This document shows positions 12,201 through 24,354 of a stretch of DNA of 64,000 nt, piece after piece. The stretch spans positions 17,929,097 through 17,993,096 of the forward strand of contig CM051457.1 of assembly GCA_028274465.1 (NCBI GenBank), read 5' to 3'. Each line of letters opens with the position of its first letter. The stretch's first letter is position 1. Source of the stretch: Plantago ovata. Lineage: Eukaryota > Streptophyta > Magnoliopsida > Lamiales > Plantaginaceae. Made by a program: the position numbers and the translations under genes. The notes under the pieces are model-generated. The model was not told the DNA's origin, made no database searches, and saw only the letters and a list, made by a program, of their open reading frames with translations.

Positions 12201-15200
12201 AAAGCACTTAATTGACCGAAAGCATCTTCCAGAATGTGATCCCTTCTTATTTTGATCCTATTTCTAGCGAAAATAGAATGAGCATTGTCTCTTTCTCTCA
12301 TTGCTCCGAGTTGTAACTGCAATTCAGTTTCACAATAAACTGAGATCACGCATATCACAGTATAATGGAAGTTTAGAAAATATATCAAGCAATATGAATA
12401 TACACAGCCATGCGTCAACCACTCACATTAAATATTTTAGCTCTGCTAGTGAACGGGACAAGAAATGGAGCATGTTTTAGTATCTCATTAGCTCTTGTAT
12501 TCTCTGTCATTGCCTGGAAAAGGTTGCCAAGTATATGGTGAGTTATTCCAGCATCTTTTTGCAAAACAAAATTGCAAGGGGAAGTATTACCTGAGACATG
12601 AATACGTCATTGACGCCATCAGCATTGAAGTCACTTGGAGAGGTGAACTCTCGTCTGTTATTCCAGTCTTGCAACTACAGAGTTTCTACATCAGACAAAT
12701 TATGGACGAGAAGAGAATTCTAAATAGTGTCATGGTAAGATGACTGAACCATCCAGTATGCGAATAATTTACCTGTGATAAGAGCTCCGACGCACCCAAA
12801 CATACTCTGTGTTGTAGAAATTCTATGGGACGTTTCTTCATAGCATAATTACCATCTCCCGACTTTGAGAAATCAGGTGTGACGATAGGATTGAGCCAAA
12901 GGATCTGCCACAATGCCTGGAGAAAAAGAGGACCATGAATCAGAATTGCTTCCGATGAAAATTTAAAGCACTTGAAATGACGAAAAACGAAGTATATAAA
13001 AACAAGAGGGAGAGATCATATTCTTCAATACTTCCTCCTTCACTACCCAAACAAAAAGTTAACTACATCAGCCTTTATTTTGGATATCACATTTAGGGTA
13101 TGGCTAAGTTATCAAATTCTAAATTACTAGTGTTCATGAGTTCAACTGAATACCACACAAGTTATAAATAGGGTAAATCTTTACCCTATTTATTTTGGAT
13201 ATCACATTTAGGGTATTCTGTGCTTATTTCTCAATGAAACCCTAATGAGGATCCAACTTTAAAACAGTCCATCTCTCTCCAGAGTCACAAAGTGCCTTGC
13301 AGCCGAAAGATATAGAACTAACAAGTTTTCATTATGATGAGCAAGTGCCTCGCATTTGACTCAATTGCATTTCTGCAAACTGGTTTATAGCTATCATGAA
13401 AGTTGTAAATAGGGTAAATCTTTACCTGTCTTAAGATTACTATCAGGCTTCTGATGTCCACTAATGACAGGGGCTTCTCTTGTTCATAAAATTCCTCATT
13501 GTCAACAATTGTTAACATGTGCCTGGTCCAAAGAAGCATTTAGTTCAATCCGTGTCACTAGAGACGCATTCGGATAGCACATACACCATCAAAACCATTA
13601 AAAAAATCTTACTTGTACACAGGGCAAAAGACAGCAAGGGGTAATAGGTAACCAGGCGCATCAGCGGGAAGATAAGCAGATTGCATCGACAAAGATGACC
13701 ATGCTTGATTCTCATGGCATCTCTTCATAAAGTTCCAGAGTGTGGGGACCAGTTCCGTTCTATACGCAAGCACAGTCATAAACCTCTCCAGGGGCAAAAT
13801 ATTGAATGCCACGTGTAGGAAAGCACAAGCTGTCCCAATGAAAGACGACTCCTCCTCATCAGGTTGGCCTTCAGACGAACCACATGAAGATGGAATCCCC
13901 CCCAACAACACATTCGTCTGCACACAAAAACAAAATTATTTCTGATGGTCTTGAATAAATACACAGCATCTTACGTTGACAAAGAAAAAACTGACAAGAG
14001 AATATTATGGTCTAGTACCAATTGTAGAAGAAATCGTGTATCAAGTGCACTCAAAATCTGTTGTTCCAGTTCCCTATTCAAAACTATTCCTGTTAGTTCA
14101 TCGTCAACAAGCATATCATCTTCGCCCAATGTAGAATCTGAAGTCGGTAGCATTCATAAGATAGGTTGAGAAAGAACACATTTAGTAGCCGAAAAATAAT
14201 GAAAGTATAAGTTGCCCCACAAAAAATTGAAGCAAAAGTAATACAAATACTAACCTTTTTCTGATGTGTGGGCAGGAGGAAGTGCTTGCAACAAAAACGT
14301 TGCAACTGTAGCAAAATCTCTAGCCTGATGATCATATGAACCATTACAAAACAATTTTAGTTTGACAAAGTGTAAACATATAATGGTAAAACTATTAGAA
14401 GACACCTGGATCAATTTTAATACCCCCTCAATCCCCTTGCAAACTTCGAAGTTATGAAATGACAGTTTAAGAAAAGTGGGATTGGAAGTGGATATAGTTC
14501 AATAAATAAGTATAAGAACGTTCCTTTTTTGGCAGGTTAAGTTTTGTAATGAGACCCCAAAAAAGTAAGTTGTGAAGTTTGAATTGGGTCATAGCCAGTG
14601 TTCCATAAGAACTAGAATTGCATAATGCATACATGTCACAAAACTTGAGCATATGGGGACATGCTGGAACATGAAATCACTTGAACAAATTTGAACTGTA
14701 TCAGGAAAGAACATATTGGGAGTAAAAGATCATTTCAGTTCAATTATGTAAGAAAATCAGGTAGTTCTTCGTCCATTCATAGAACAGAACATTATGTTAG
14801 GGTTATATGAAAGTTAGCATGTCCATTTGGCATCCCTACGTAACTTTTGCTTCAATGAAGTCACGTATCACAACTTATGGTGGATAAAAGTTTACTGCTT
14901 CTCTTAGTATGGACCACCGTTGTAGAATAGAAGTCTCTACTTCTAAGGCAAACAGATGAACAAAATTTGTTCCTGCATGCATACAAAATGACATTCTAGA
15001 TTTATTTTTTAAAAAATAAAAAATACTCATAATGGTTAAAAGCAAGATTTCTGTTAAACACCCAGTGACATGTAAACCACGGAGAATGCAGTAAGGTCAC
15101 ATGGAATAAAAAGACTGTCAAAATTAGAAGTTCCTATACCCAAGAAACTGAGCCAGGCCGAGAGACAGTAACCACAGCAGCTTCCAATAGATTCCCAAGA

Positions 15201-18200
15201 ATGCACGCATAACTAGGACGGTCACTTGATATATCAGCAGGCAGAACATCAGGGTGATCTTTCACACATACTGCCATCTTACGGATATAATATTGGCTTA
15301 ACCCAGGTTCAGCAAAAATCTGGTCATGGAATTGTAAAATAATGTATGTCACATGAATATGATAGTAAGATGTAAAATAATGCCATGATGGAAACAACAA
15401 CCCAAAAAAAAAAAAAAAAAAAAAAACAAAAGACAGTCCAAACTAGAGATCCCTCCCCCCCCCCCAAAAAAAAAAACACCCACCCCTGAAAGGAAACAGG
15501 TTGGAGGTGTTGTTTTGAAAAACAGAAATTAACTAGAGATCACCTCCCCATCCCCCGCCACGGATTTCATAATGCTTGGATAAAGTTGATATAACAAACT
15601 ACAGTTGAAAAGGACAGTCCAAACTACCTCTTTCAGCCGAGGAAACACCAACCATAAGAAAGGTACTGTAAGAATCTGGGATGAAAATCGCAGTCCAGAA
15701 TCACCGTCAACGCAAGTGCAAGATTCTTGGCCCACATGAGATATAATGAGGGCAAGAACACGCTCCAATGAAGAAATAATTCCACTTGAACCTTGAATAC
15801 TTCTCTGAAAAAAGCCAAGCAAATTTTATTGTCATTCATGATGTTGAAAATTAACGGTCAAATGGTGGAAAGGTAGAAAAATCTGAAGTACATAAACTGC
15901 TACAACTGAGAAGATAAGAATTCCACAGCTGCGAGTAAGGCCGTTTGATGAAGCTACCAAAAGAGGAAAGCTACAAACCAAATCATGAATTTCCAAGTAA
16001 CTATGACCAAAATGGTATCCGTCGGCGATATGACGTTGAAGAAGAAAAACATATCTAACCCATGGGAGATGATAGGGTAAGTAAATCTCGACGAAAATAT
16101 CTAGAATGAAATAACTGTGCAAATGAGCTCCCAAGAAATTACTAGGAGAAACCAAGCTTAAGACAGCACCATTTTTTTGTTCGAGAAACCAAGTTTTAAA
16201 CAAAAACATTGTCTGCTTTTAAGCTGCTAGCCATGAGCTTATTTGATAAGTTTAGGAAGACACTTTTGCGACATCATAGAAGAAACCCAGGATTACTAAA
16301 AAGTACAACTTCCACTTCCACTGAGTTCTGCATAGCAGCAGTCCTTATGATTACAAATAGGAAGACATATATGCTTATCTGATGAATTACCTCCCCCATG
16401 AGAATTATTTCCCTGAACTTAGAGTGTATATTCTTTTGCAGTAAATAGTAGACCAAACTACAAGCCCAAGGAAGCCTTTGGTCAACCAACAAGATTATAG
16501 CTTCCAGTAAGACATTTACTGAGCTATTTGATCTCTCAGACATGGCGAATAATTGATCTTGCAACTGATATCTGCAACAAAAAACAAAATAAGATTGATA
16601 ACTGAATAGTGGCGACATTTGCACAGAAGAAAGCTAATATATCAAAATCAAACCAAACACTAATTAACCTCAGACTTAGGGGTGGCAATTGGGGATTAGG
16701 GTAAAACAATGTGGGTAACGGGTTTAACTTTTACCAGTTTATTTATACCCACTTACAAACGGTTTTTAAGCGGGTGGGTAACGGTGGGCTAAACTAAATT
16801 TGTAAAAGCCTTACGCATTTACAATAAATGGAGAGGAAAGATGATATTATAGTTGATGTAAAGTTATGTAGTGAGTTTTAAGGTTATACTTCCTCCGTCC
16901 CTTAAAATTTAACACTTTGTTTTGTTGACTTTTTCAATGGTCCATTTGACCTCATATTATACTCAACTCACATCAGAAAAATAATTAAAAACATTATAGT
17001 ATTATGAAACTAATTTTTGTATTTCCGTAATATAAAGTTTTTAATTTTTTTTCTTGCACGATTTGGGATTAATTTGAGGTCAAACTAACCTCGAAAAAGT
17101 CAATAATTAGGGTGTTAAACTAATTAAGGGACGGAGGAAATAGTAAATGGGTAAAACTTTTACCCACTTTATAGCTCATATTTTACCCATTTAAAATGGG
17201 TGTTAGATGGATAACCCACTTTTACCGCAAGCCCCGTACCCATTTAATGCGGGCGGATATGGGAAAACCCACAAAAAATTGACACCCCTAGCCTCAGTGA
17301 AGTAAAAGCATTAGATTATGTTTGGGTAATGCACGAATGATCAATATTTCCCAGATACCATCAGAGACCTATCTGCTTCCTAATGTGGTCAAATGAATTG
17401 TACATGTGCAATGCCTGGTGACATCCAAATAGCCAACAAAAGGTGGTGATATTCCTTGGAAAAAGCACATAATCACCACCCTGAGTATTTGGCACATCCC
17501 CTAATTCTACCTAGTGTGAAGTAGTTTTCCTTATGTTCTGGTTTCTCCTAAAACTTACTCCAAAAGGTGACAGGGAAAAAGAATTTCATGTATTAAAAGT
17601 TTGGCTTAAGTAAAAACATAAAAGAGAGTGAAATTTGGAATGTTATCAGATCCTACAACACAGATAAATTGGAAGTGATGTAAAAGAACTACAGTGCCAT
17701 TCCACAACAGACCTATTCTCATGGACTGCTCGGATGCAAGCATAAGCAAGATTCTTTACCCTGTACTCCACAAGACTGCGCTTGGATAAGAAATCTCTTC
17801 CGGCAAAGAGAGTAACAACATCACCTGTGGCAAGATTAAGCAGTGTAATGATCAAAGAAAGCAAGACACGGAGCATTTCTGAAAATTACAGAAGACTAGA
17901 GCAGCACATCTTAATGCAAAAAAACCTTTCACAACAGCAACCAAATTAACCGGCAAATGTCATGTATATATAACAAAGGAGATAAGATGATGGGCTGTAA
18001 TGTTCGACCACCAGGAATTAGTGTTGTCAATCCCGCCAGGATCGCAGGGATGCCAATTTAGCACATTAGCAGTACAGTGGTGCTTAGCCCGGGAGCATAG
18101 CATCCCATGCGACCCCAGCCTTTCCAGGGATTGCCAAATCCCAGACAATCCCATCCGCTACATTAAAATATGGGGGTGAAGTTTAGCCCCAATTAGATTT

Positions 18201-21200
18201 AAGCAGATAGAGAATAGTCCAATTTTCTTCCACCCATTTCTCACACCGGGCTGATGATGAAAAATGACAAAGAAGACGAACTTTACACTAATGATGATGA
18301 TTTATTTTATTTATTTATTATTATTTTTATTTTATTTTATTTTATTTCTGCTCTATAAAGATGATTATTGTTGTTTATTGTTACTCAAAGACTTATCTCT
18401 TCCATGTTTTCATTTATAACATTCTGCTTTGAAAGAAATTTTTTCATTGATTTTGTTTGCCTTCAGACTATTTAAAACTCCTTATGAAGTAATCTATGAC
18501 TTGTTATTAAATAGATTATTTGTGAGCCTTATTTTACCTCACACTTATATGTTTCACTATATAAGATACGCTACATAATATAGATTCACTATGTGTTCAC
18601 TATATATAGTTCACAGCTATAAGGAAGGAATTAGTGGTGCAAGGAAAACGGGATCAACATTACATGATTATACCACACTAGGTATAGTCATGCATTTGAC
18701 GGTAAATAATAAAATAACACCTGTACAAAATAAAAATCTAAACTAAAAAAAGAATAAAAAATGATTAAAAAAAAAAACAGTTAATCAATATGTTCAGTAC
18801 CAAAAGCATCTTAAAACTTCTTATTAGGCAAGCAGGTGCATGGGACTCAACTTATGCAAGCATTTATCGGCATAAAGTATTCATCCAAAAGAAAAAATTA
18901 CAGAAGTGCGTAATGTACACCAACTCTATTTTAAACCAAAGTGATATTTAAACATCATTCAGAGAGTATTAACCAATCACGTCTTTCACAAGCTAGTTGG
19001 TGACTGGAGTCGTTGCACGACAAGTATTAGGACCACGGTTTGTAATTTGTACAGTCGCAGCCATTCGGTAGAAGTTTGGCACCGAACGAGATTAAATGAG
19101 TACAGTCAAGCTCATGAATCTAAATTCTAAACCTCTGCATATTGTATTCAAATTTCAAGTCTTGATTGCCAATGACATAAAGGAAATTGTGTATGAATCA
19201 TTGTAAAGCTACAAAATATCGGCAAAAACAAATCCAGAGAACAAGAGTATGTGGTGATGCATACAGCAACATTTAGATTCACAGCAACAATATATGATAA
19301 AGAACATCTAATCTTGCTAAAAGTATGCTCAAAAGCACATGCAATTTGTAATATTTTTAATTAAAGTGCACCAGAACTGCTCGCAATAGTAAACAGGAAA
19401 CGCACCATTGTCAGAGACAAATTCACGTAATAATCTGCATGTCTCCACCAGAGCAGAGAAATCGGCAACATATTTTGGGTTAAAGAAGAAGAGAAGCTGG
19501 CGAAGAAAATCAGACTCTGGGCCAAAACAATGTCTGCAGATGGGCATGATAAGATGAGGTATGAGATGAACAGAAATTGGTCAACGGCTATGATAGGATG
19601 TAAATTATGAAAGTGAAATATATATAAGTTCTAGAATTTGATAAACTATAACCTTAACATTATATGATAAAGTTCATACCTCTTTACCTCTTGACAATCC
19701 TGGCCATAAGTCAAGAAAAAGCCCTCACGTACTTTGCAACGCTCAGCCTGCACCACCTTTCTTCCTCTGAAACATTTCTGCATTCAGTAACCAGTCAAGT
19801 TCCATATTTCAAGAAAAAGAATAGATGTGGTAAACATGGGTAGAAAATGCACTCAAAGAGTAACTAGTTTTTTTCCACAAATTCAGGAAATTTGTTTGCA
19901 TGTTAGAGGATACAATGGACAACTTTTAACAAACTGCAGAATAACACTGAACCAGATACTAGTTAGAAGAAAGTAACTGAAAATTAAAAAACAAGGAATT
20001 TATCCAAAAGCCTGGTCCTGACACCTTACCTTTAGAAAACAATAAATACCATTTGTTCGTCATCAAATGGATGCATTTATTAAAGATGTACAAACTGAGC
20101 TACAACAATACATGCTATTTAGTAACTGATGTTGTTTTATGTGATGATGCGAGAACAGGGGTCAATGAGGAACAGGAATTACAAAGGTAAACGTAAAATA
20201 TTTAGGGTTATGAGTTAAATAGATCACTAGATCTAATATAAATTATAGGGAGTGATAGTTCATTGTTGGCATTTGGGAAGTCTAGACTATCATTACACTT
20301 GATGAATAAGAGATGCCGGCATTGGGAACTCTATACTATCGTTAGACTCAATGAACAAGAGATGCCTATGAGAAGCAGATTGAAATGCTTTGATTAACTT
20401 ACTGTCCTTGCCCAGAACCAAAAGTTACATTTGGGCAAGGACGGAGTTAGTACCAATTAAAAACAAGACAAGTCGTCAAACAAGATACAAAGAATCTCCA
20501 TATTCATGGACCTAACCTACATTTCGTGGTTGATTAACTTCTGTGCCCAAGAAAATAAGTATTGAGTTCTATCACAGAATTTTCAGATTGATCTGCTGAA
20601 CACCATATTAAAGAAGATCAACATCCTATTTCTTGCAACCAGAAATGATAGTAATAAAAAGTGCAGGCACAGTAAAAAGCAACAACAAAATTTGACTGCC
20701 CTACACACTTTCAAGAGAAACTGGGAACATAAAAGAAAGAAGCTGGGGAAGATTAATAAAAGCTATGAGCGTAAAGGTACTAGTACTTGAAACTTCTCAC
20801 ATTATAGCATTCAACTAAAATAGGTTACGCCACATTGACATTACATTCTCTCCAAAAAAGACAAGATATCCACAACATACAAATAACTCCATCAAAAGTA
20901 TTGCAACATTTCAGATAGTGATCATGTGGCCTTTATTGCTAACCGGAAGCAAAAGCACTAATAGTTTGACAGGTCCCGTCCTCCCAATGGTACATTCCGC
21001 AAAACCTCTCATTCCGGTTGTCCAAACTAGTGCTCCTAGCTCACAAATAGGAGTCAGTACTCACTTGCTAACAAGTTCCGTTGTAAAATTGGTGCAAACT
21101 TAACCAAATGGATGAAGCTATGTCACCTAATCATTCATCTATCACAGCATTACAATTGCAATCGCATACCAATAATATACAACTCAGTTGAAAAAACAGA

Positions 21201-21416
21201 AAAAGGTAAACAAAATAAAGGAAAAAAAAAAATGAACTAATCAGAAATTAACAAAACCTGAATCTTAAGAGCAGCAGAATTTTGCTGACGTAACCACAGG
21301 CGACGATTGCGTTCCAATCGCGTCTGCTCGAGAAGCTTCTGACGGTCTCGCTCTTTGGAACTCCGACCGCCTAAATCGACGCGTTTTCTGGTAGACGGAT
21401 CACCCGAGAAAAACAT
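5536..21416 (-). CDS. UPL6: HECT-type E3 ubiquitin-protein ligase UPL6
   Basis: HECT E3 ligase: accepts ubiquitin on a cysteine and passes it to substrate lysines. Twenty-six coding exons total 3087 nt, 1028 aa; Arabidopsis UPL6 is nearly the same length. Exons: 21258-21416, 19680-19777, 19406-19533, 17713-17824, 16391-16571, 15628-15804, 15140-15319, 14255-14324, 14019-14137, 13613-13917, 13426-13522, 12773-12916, 12591-12674, 12427-12513, 12176-12316, 11900-12025, 11627-11725, 10784-10851, 9865-9931, 9174-9344, 8984-9073, 7924-8004, 6976-7049, 6265-6336, 6021-6110, 5536-5602. The start MFFSGDPSTRKRVDLGGR is the UPL6 N-terminus. An IQ motif (ALKIQKCFRGRKVVQ) lies near residues 50-65. The HECT domain covers roughly residues 650-1028, with catalytic Cys996 in LPTSSTCMNLLKLPPY. 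All junctions are GT-AG in phase. Related UPL7 has a different N-terminus. Substrates cannot be inferred. Confidence 0.95.
6193..6234. repeat. (AAAT)n microsatellite
   Basis: About ten copies of AAAT in the UPL6 intron between the exons at 6021-6110 and 6265-6336. It lies only about 30 bp downstream of the 6265-6336 exon on the minus strand. Confidence 0.9.
7474..7673. repeat. tandem duplication, 100-bp unit
   Basis: Two adjacent copies of about 100 bp begin with TACTCTGTACACTTCTATAT at 7474 and 7574 and differ by scattered substitutions and small indels. They lie in a UPL6 intron. Confidence 0.85.
8456..8672 (-). mobile_element. tRNA-derived SINE with poly(A) tail
   Basis: On the minus strand an A box TAGCCGAGTGG (8647-8657) is followed by a B box GGGTTTGATCC (8604-8614), then a body of about 120 bp and a 24-nt A tail, seen as T24 at 8456-8479 on the plus strand. 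The structure is that of a SINE inserted in a UPL6 intron. I could not find a convincing target-site duplication. Confidence 0.7.
10511..10641. repeat. TTA/TTG compound microsatellite
   Basis: An interrupted run of TTA and TTG triplets about 130 bp long in the UPL6 intron between exons 10784-10851 and 9865-9931. On the transcribed minus strand it reads as TAA/CAA repeats. Confidence 0.9.
13075..13214. repeat. intronic direct repeats and a palindrome
   Basis: A 26-nt block beginning tattttggatatcaca occurs near 13075 and again near 13190. Between them, 13165-13192 is a perfect 13-bp inverted repeat, TAAATAGGGTAAA and TTTACCCTATTTA, separated by TC. All lie in the UPL6 intron below exon 13426-13522. 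Confidence 0.8.
16668..17299. mobile_element. hAT-like MITE in a UPL6 intron
   Basis: The ends are TTAGGGGTGGCAATT and AATTGACACCCCTAG, the inverted ends usual for a class of plant hAT MITEs. The flanking 8-mers CCTCAGAC (16668-16675) and CCTCAGTG (17292-17299) match at 6 of 8 positions, fitting a decayed 8-bp hAT duplication. The interior is rich in 'ggtaa' and 'accca' words and carries a nested Stowaway element. No transposase is present. Confidence 0.7.
16887..17145. mobile_element. Stowaway-like MITE nested in the hAT-like MITE
   Basis: The left end TACTTCCTCCGTCCC and the right end GGGACGGAGGAAATAGTA form an inverted repeat bounded by TA, the Stowaway (Tc1/mariner-type) signature. The inner 'aacactttgttttgttgac' and 'gggattaatttgaggtca' words recur at 39745-39946 and 45840-45910, so this is a local family. 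Confidence 0.75.
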
Positions 21417-21974
21417 CTCCTCCTTCGTGTTACTGTTTGGAAACCCTAATTCGAGGTAATTTGGGTACGGAGTTGCTGTATTTTGATTTATTGAGAAGTG
21501 GTGAGATGAAGAAGAACAAAGAAAAAATAGCTTCAGCAATCGTTTATGCTTTTCGCAAAGCAAAGTTGGTTTTCGTGAGTACTAGTACTAATTTTATTTT
21601 ACTTTTTTCGCAAGTACTACGAATGCTTAATGGGGTGCTTGGTTTAAAAATGGGTCAATGGTGAAGTCTCATGAATTGTTTATTGTTGTGTTTTTGGTCC
21701 AACTCCTTTTTATGTGTACATAGTATTTTTTAAATTTTTTGGGCGATCTCATTGTTTTATATGGTTTTAGATCAATTTTTATGATTTGGGGTTTACTTCG
21801 AACTTTAAACATAGAAATTTCAAAAGAAGCCTCTTTCAAATTAAAATTTTTAATAGGTTTGGAATTTAATTGGGAATTTTATGTAGGTCTCACGTGTCAC
21901 ATTATTACTCCATTAACCAAACACACACACAAGTAAAAATAAAATAAAATTTGTAGAGCTTAATTGGAGGCTAC
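21417..21974. other. UPL6 upstream region
   Basis: UPL6 5'UTR and promoter (minus strand) followed by AT-rich spacer. No TATA box could be assigned with confidence. Confidence 0.4.
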
Positions 21975-22405
21975 TAAAATCACTCCTTATGGAGTCTTTT
22001 TTTGGGTTTCTTTGAGACTTAAAGTACCAATTAAGCCCCAAAAAAAGTCCAAAAACACCTCCAATGGGGTTTCTCTGGGGGTTTAAGGGTAATATTTTAT
22101 AATTTATTATTTATATGATTGGTTAATTGAGTAGTAATATAGTACATGTGGCCCACAAAGAAGCCCCAATTAATCCCCAAACCATTAGAGTCTTCAATTT
22201 GGAAGAGGCTTCTTTTGAGACTTATATGTTTATAGTCTCATTTAAGTTCCAAACCATAATGAATGCTCTAAGCTACTATTTAGTAGCCCTTTTTCATAGG
22301 CCACTTTAGTAGCCCAAAAGAAACTCCATTTGAAACATTTTTGGCTTAACTTGTGTTTTAAACCCCAAATAAACTTATAAAAAACCTTCATAAGAAGTGC
22401 TCTTA
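21975..22405. mobile_element. nested Tourist-like MITEs, copies B and C
   Basis: Copy B spans 21978-22268 with TAA on both sides (21975-21977 and 22269-22271) and ends near CACTCCTTATGG and CCATAATGAATGCTC. It sits inside a relative, copy C, whose right end AAGAAGTGCTC plus TTA is at 22392-22405. The 'ggaggctac' before B and 'gctactatttagtagccc' after it restore the palindromic middle seen in copy A near 1935. The left end of C is not resolved. Confidence 0.6.
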
Positions 22406-23620
22406 GTTTTTTTTTTTTTTTTTTTTTAATGTATTTTGAGTGTAAATGGACCTCATTATACCTCATTCCTCAATTGGTTGGTTCAAATAAAGCAAGTCAG
22501 TCAAACCTTATATTATTTGTCCTCAACATGTTGACTCTATGGGACTCGCGGAATTTTTTTCCTTGCATGACCTTTTAATATTTTAGCAAATGAAAATATG
22601 TTGGTAGTAAAAAATTTATTATAATCAACAGGCAAATTAGAGAACCTGAACTATCATCAAACACACATGTCTAATTAAACAATGAGCAACCTCATCATAG
22701 TAGCTTCTAACAAAATGAGAATAGAAGGAATTAAAATTTGGCAATAATTGCTTGGTTCCTCTATAATGGATCACGTTGAGGACAACGAAGAAGCATGAGA
22801 CTGCAATTGTTGAATAACATTAAGAAAGATAGTCGCCTTTAAACCGGGGGTTGTACAATAGCTTTCTCCGAAGGATTTGCATACTCAATTTGCGAAATTT
22901 ATGTTGCGTCTTTCCCCAAGAAGTCACTTTGCGTCTGAGGCTTATCACCAGAAAAAACAATATCAGTAGCAATAGCGCTTAGTTTGAAGCCTATCCCACC
23001 GAGAGAAGCCATTATTGGGGTGGAATAGACAGAAAATCGAGATCCGTCCATGACTGAAATTGCACCGACTTGCAACATATTACAAGATCATAAATTCCCG
23101 ACTTACGTTGTATCATACTAAGAAATGCAACAATAGTATGGTAGAGGTGGGTCCAGGTTGTATGTTTTTGGGTTATTGGGTAGTCGAGTTCGGGTACCCG
23201 AAAACATATACCCATTAATACCCAAATAGTTCGTCTGGTACTCGGAAAACTTTGGATGCTTGAACCTTGGATTTTCATATTTCTCAAAACATTTGAAAAT
23301 ATAAATTGCCAACCAGTTGTCTTATCCCCTTCGTCATAAAGAAAGAACAAAAACAAATAAATATTTTTTCTCTTGCAATTGCTTCTCAATACAGTTCATA
23401 ATTTCACTTGTGAGGCCAACACCTAGAAAAACAAAAAAATGAACACATACCTTCTCGCTCCCCTGAAAATCAACCCCAAGACTCTTTATTTCTTATTCCT
23501 TTTGTGCTTACCGAGCAAATATTGGAATATCTTCTTGGCCATGATTTGATTCATCCTTGGAATGTGTGTTGGGATATCTTCTTTCATTCTCGAAAATTTG
23601 GAATATCGTTCTCTCCCAAG
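22406..23620. other. intergenic, no gene seen
   Basis: AT-rich spacer starting with a T tract (about 22408-22427). A 'gggtacccgaa'-type palindromic patch near 23190-23260 resembles MITE debris, but I cannot bound it. No supported coding frame. Confidence 0.45.
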
Positions 23621-23624
23621 TCCC

Positions 23625-23796
23625 AACAGACTAGAGACGAATAATAAGTAATTCGACCTTAGGCAACCTTTTTTATCCGCCTCTAATCCGTTGCGAATTA
23701 GAGAAAGGTTAGTTTATTCGTGGCTGAAGTGCTTAGAAATGCTCAATTCATAGACAATGTTTTATTCGTTGCTAATCCGTCGCTAAAGTTGTAGTG
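23625..23796 (-). mobile_element. CACTA (En/Spm-like) terminal remnant
   Basis: On the minus strand the block starts with CACTACAACTTTAGCGACGG at 23796 and continues with several 'cgacggattagcaacgaat'-type subterminal repeats, as in the ends of plant CACTA elements. The opposite CACTA end was not found, so this is a fragment or a strongly deleted copy. Confidence 0.5.
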
Positions 23797-24354
23797 AATC
23801 CTCATAGCTAAATACCATATTCATCTCGGAGAAGACCTCCTGCATACTACGATGGACCCATGAATTGGGGTTAGAAGGCGGAATCAGAACACTAGTTACA
23901 TAAGTCTTAAAACCTCTTATATAAATTATTTCGAAATTCATAGACATGTTCTTCACAATAATAATGATAAATTGAAATAGTCCTGACTACTAGGCTACGA
24001 AATGAGGTCTCCCTTGGTTGTAATTTAATTATTTTAGTTACACTTGTTTGGTTTGAGGAGAAAATGAAGGAGAAAGAAAAAAAAGGAAAAGAATTCACCT
24101 GGAAAGAAAATTTTAATTTCTTTTTCCCATTTACCCCCTTTTCCTTGAAAAAAATAAAAATAAAAAATATATTTGTTTTTGCATTGTTCCCCCTTAACAT
24201 TTATCATTTTCTATATTTGACCTGCTGAAAACTATCAGTCACAAATAGCGTTTGATTCCCCTCTGAACCCTAATTTTCTGCCAGGAAATAAATTTCAGTC
24301 TGTATAATCAACAGTAACAGTCTCGAAATTGAAGATTACACAGGATAAGCAGAA

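Noticed and set aside
18010-18170. Patch with repeated 'aatccc' words and partial inverted symmetry
   Set aside because: The arms do not align well enough and no target-site duplication was found; too weak to call an element.
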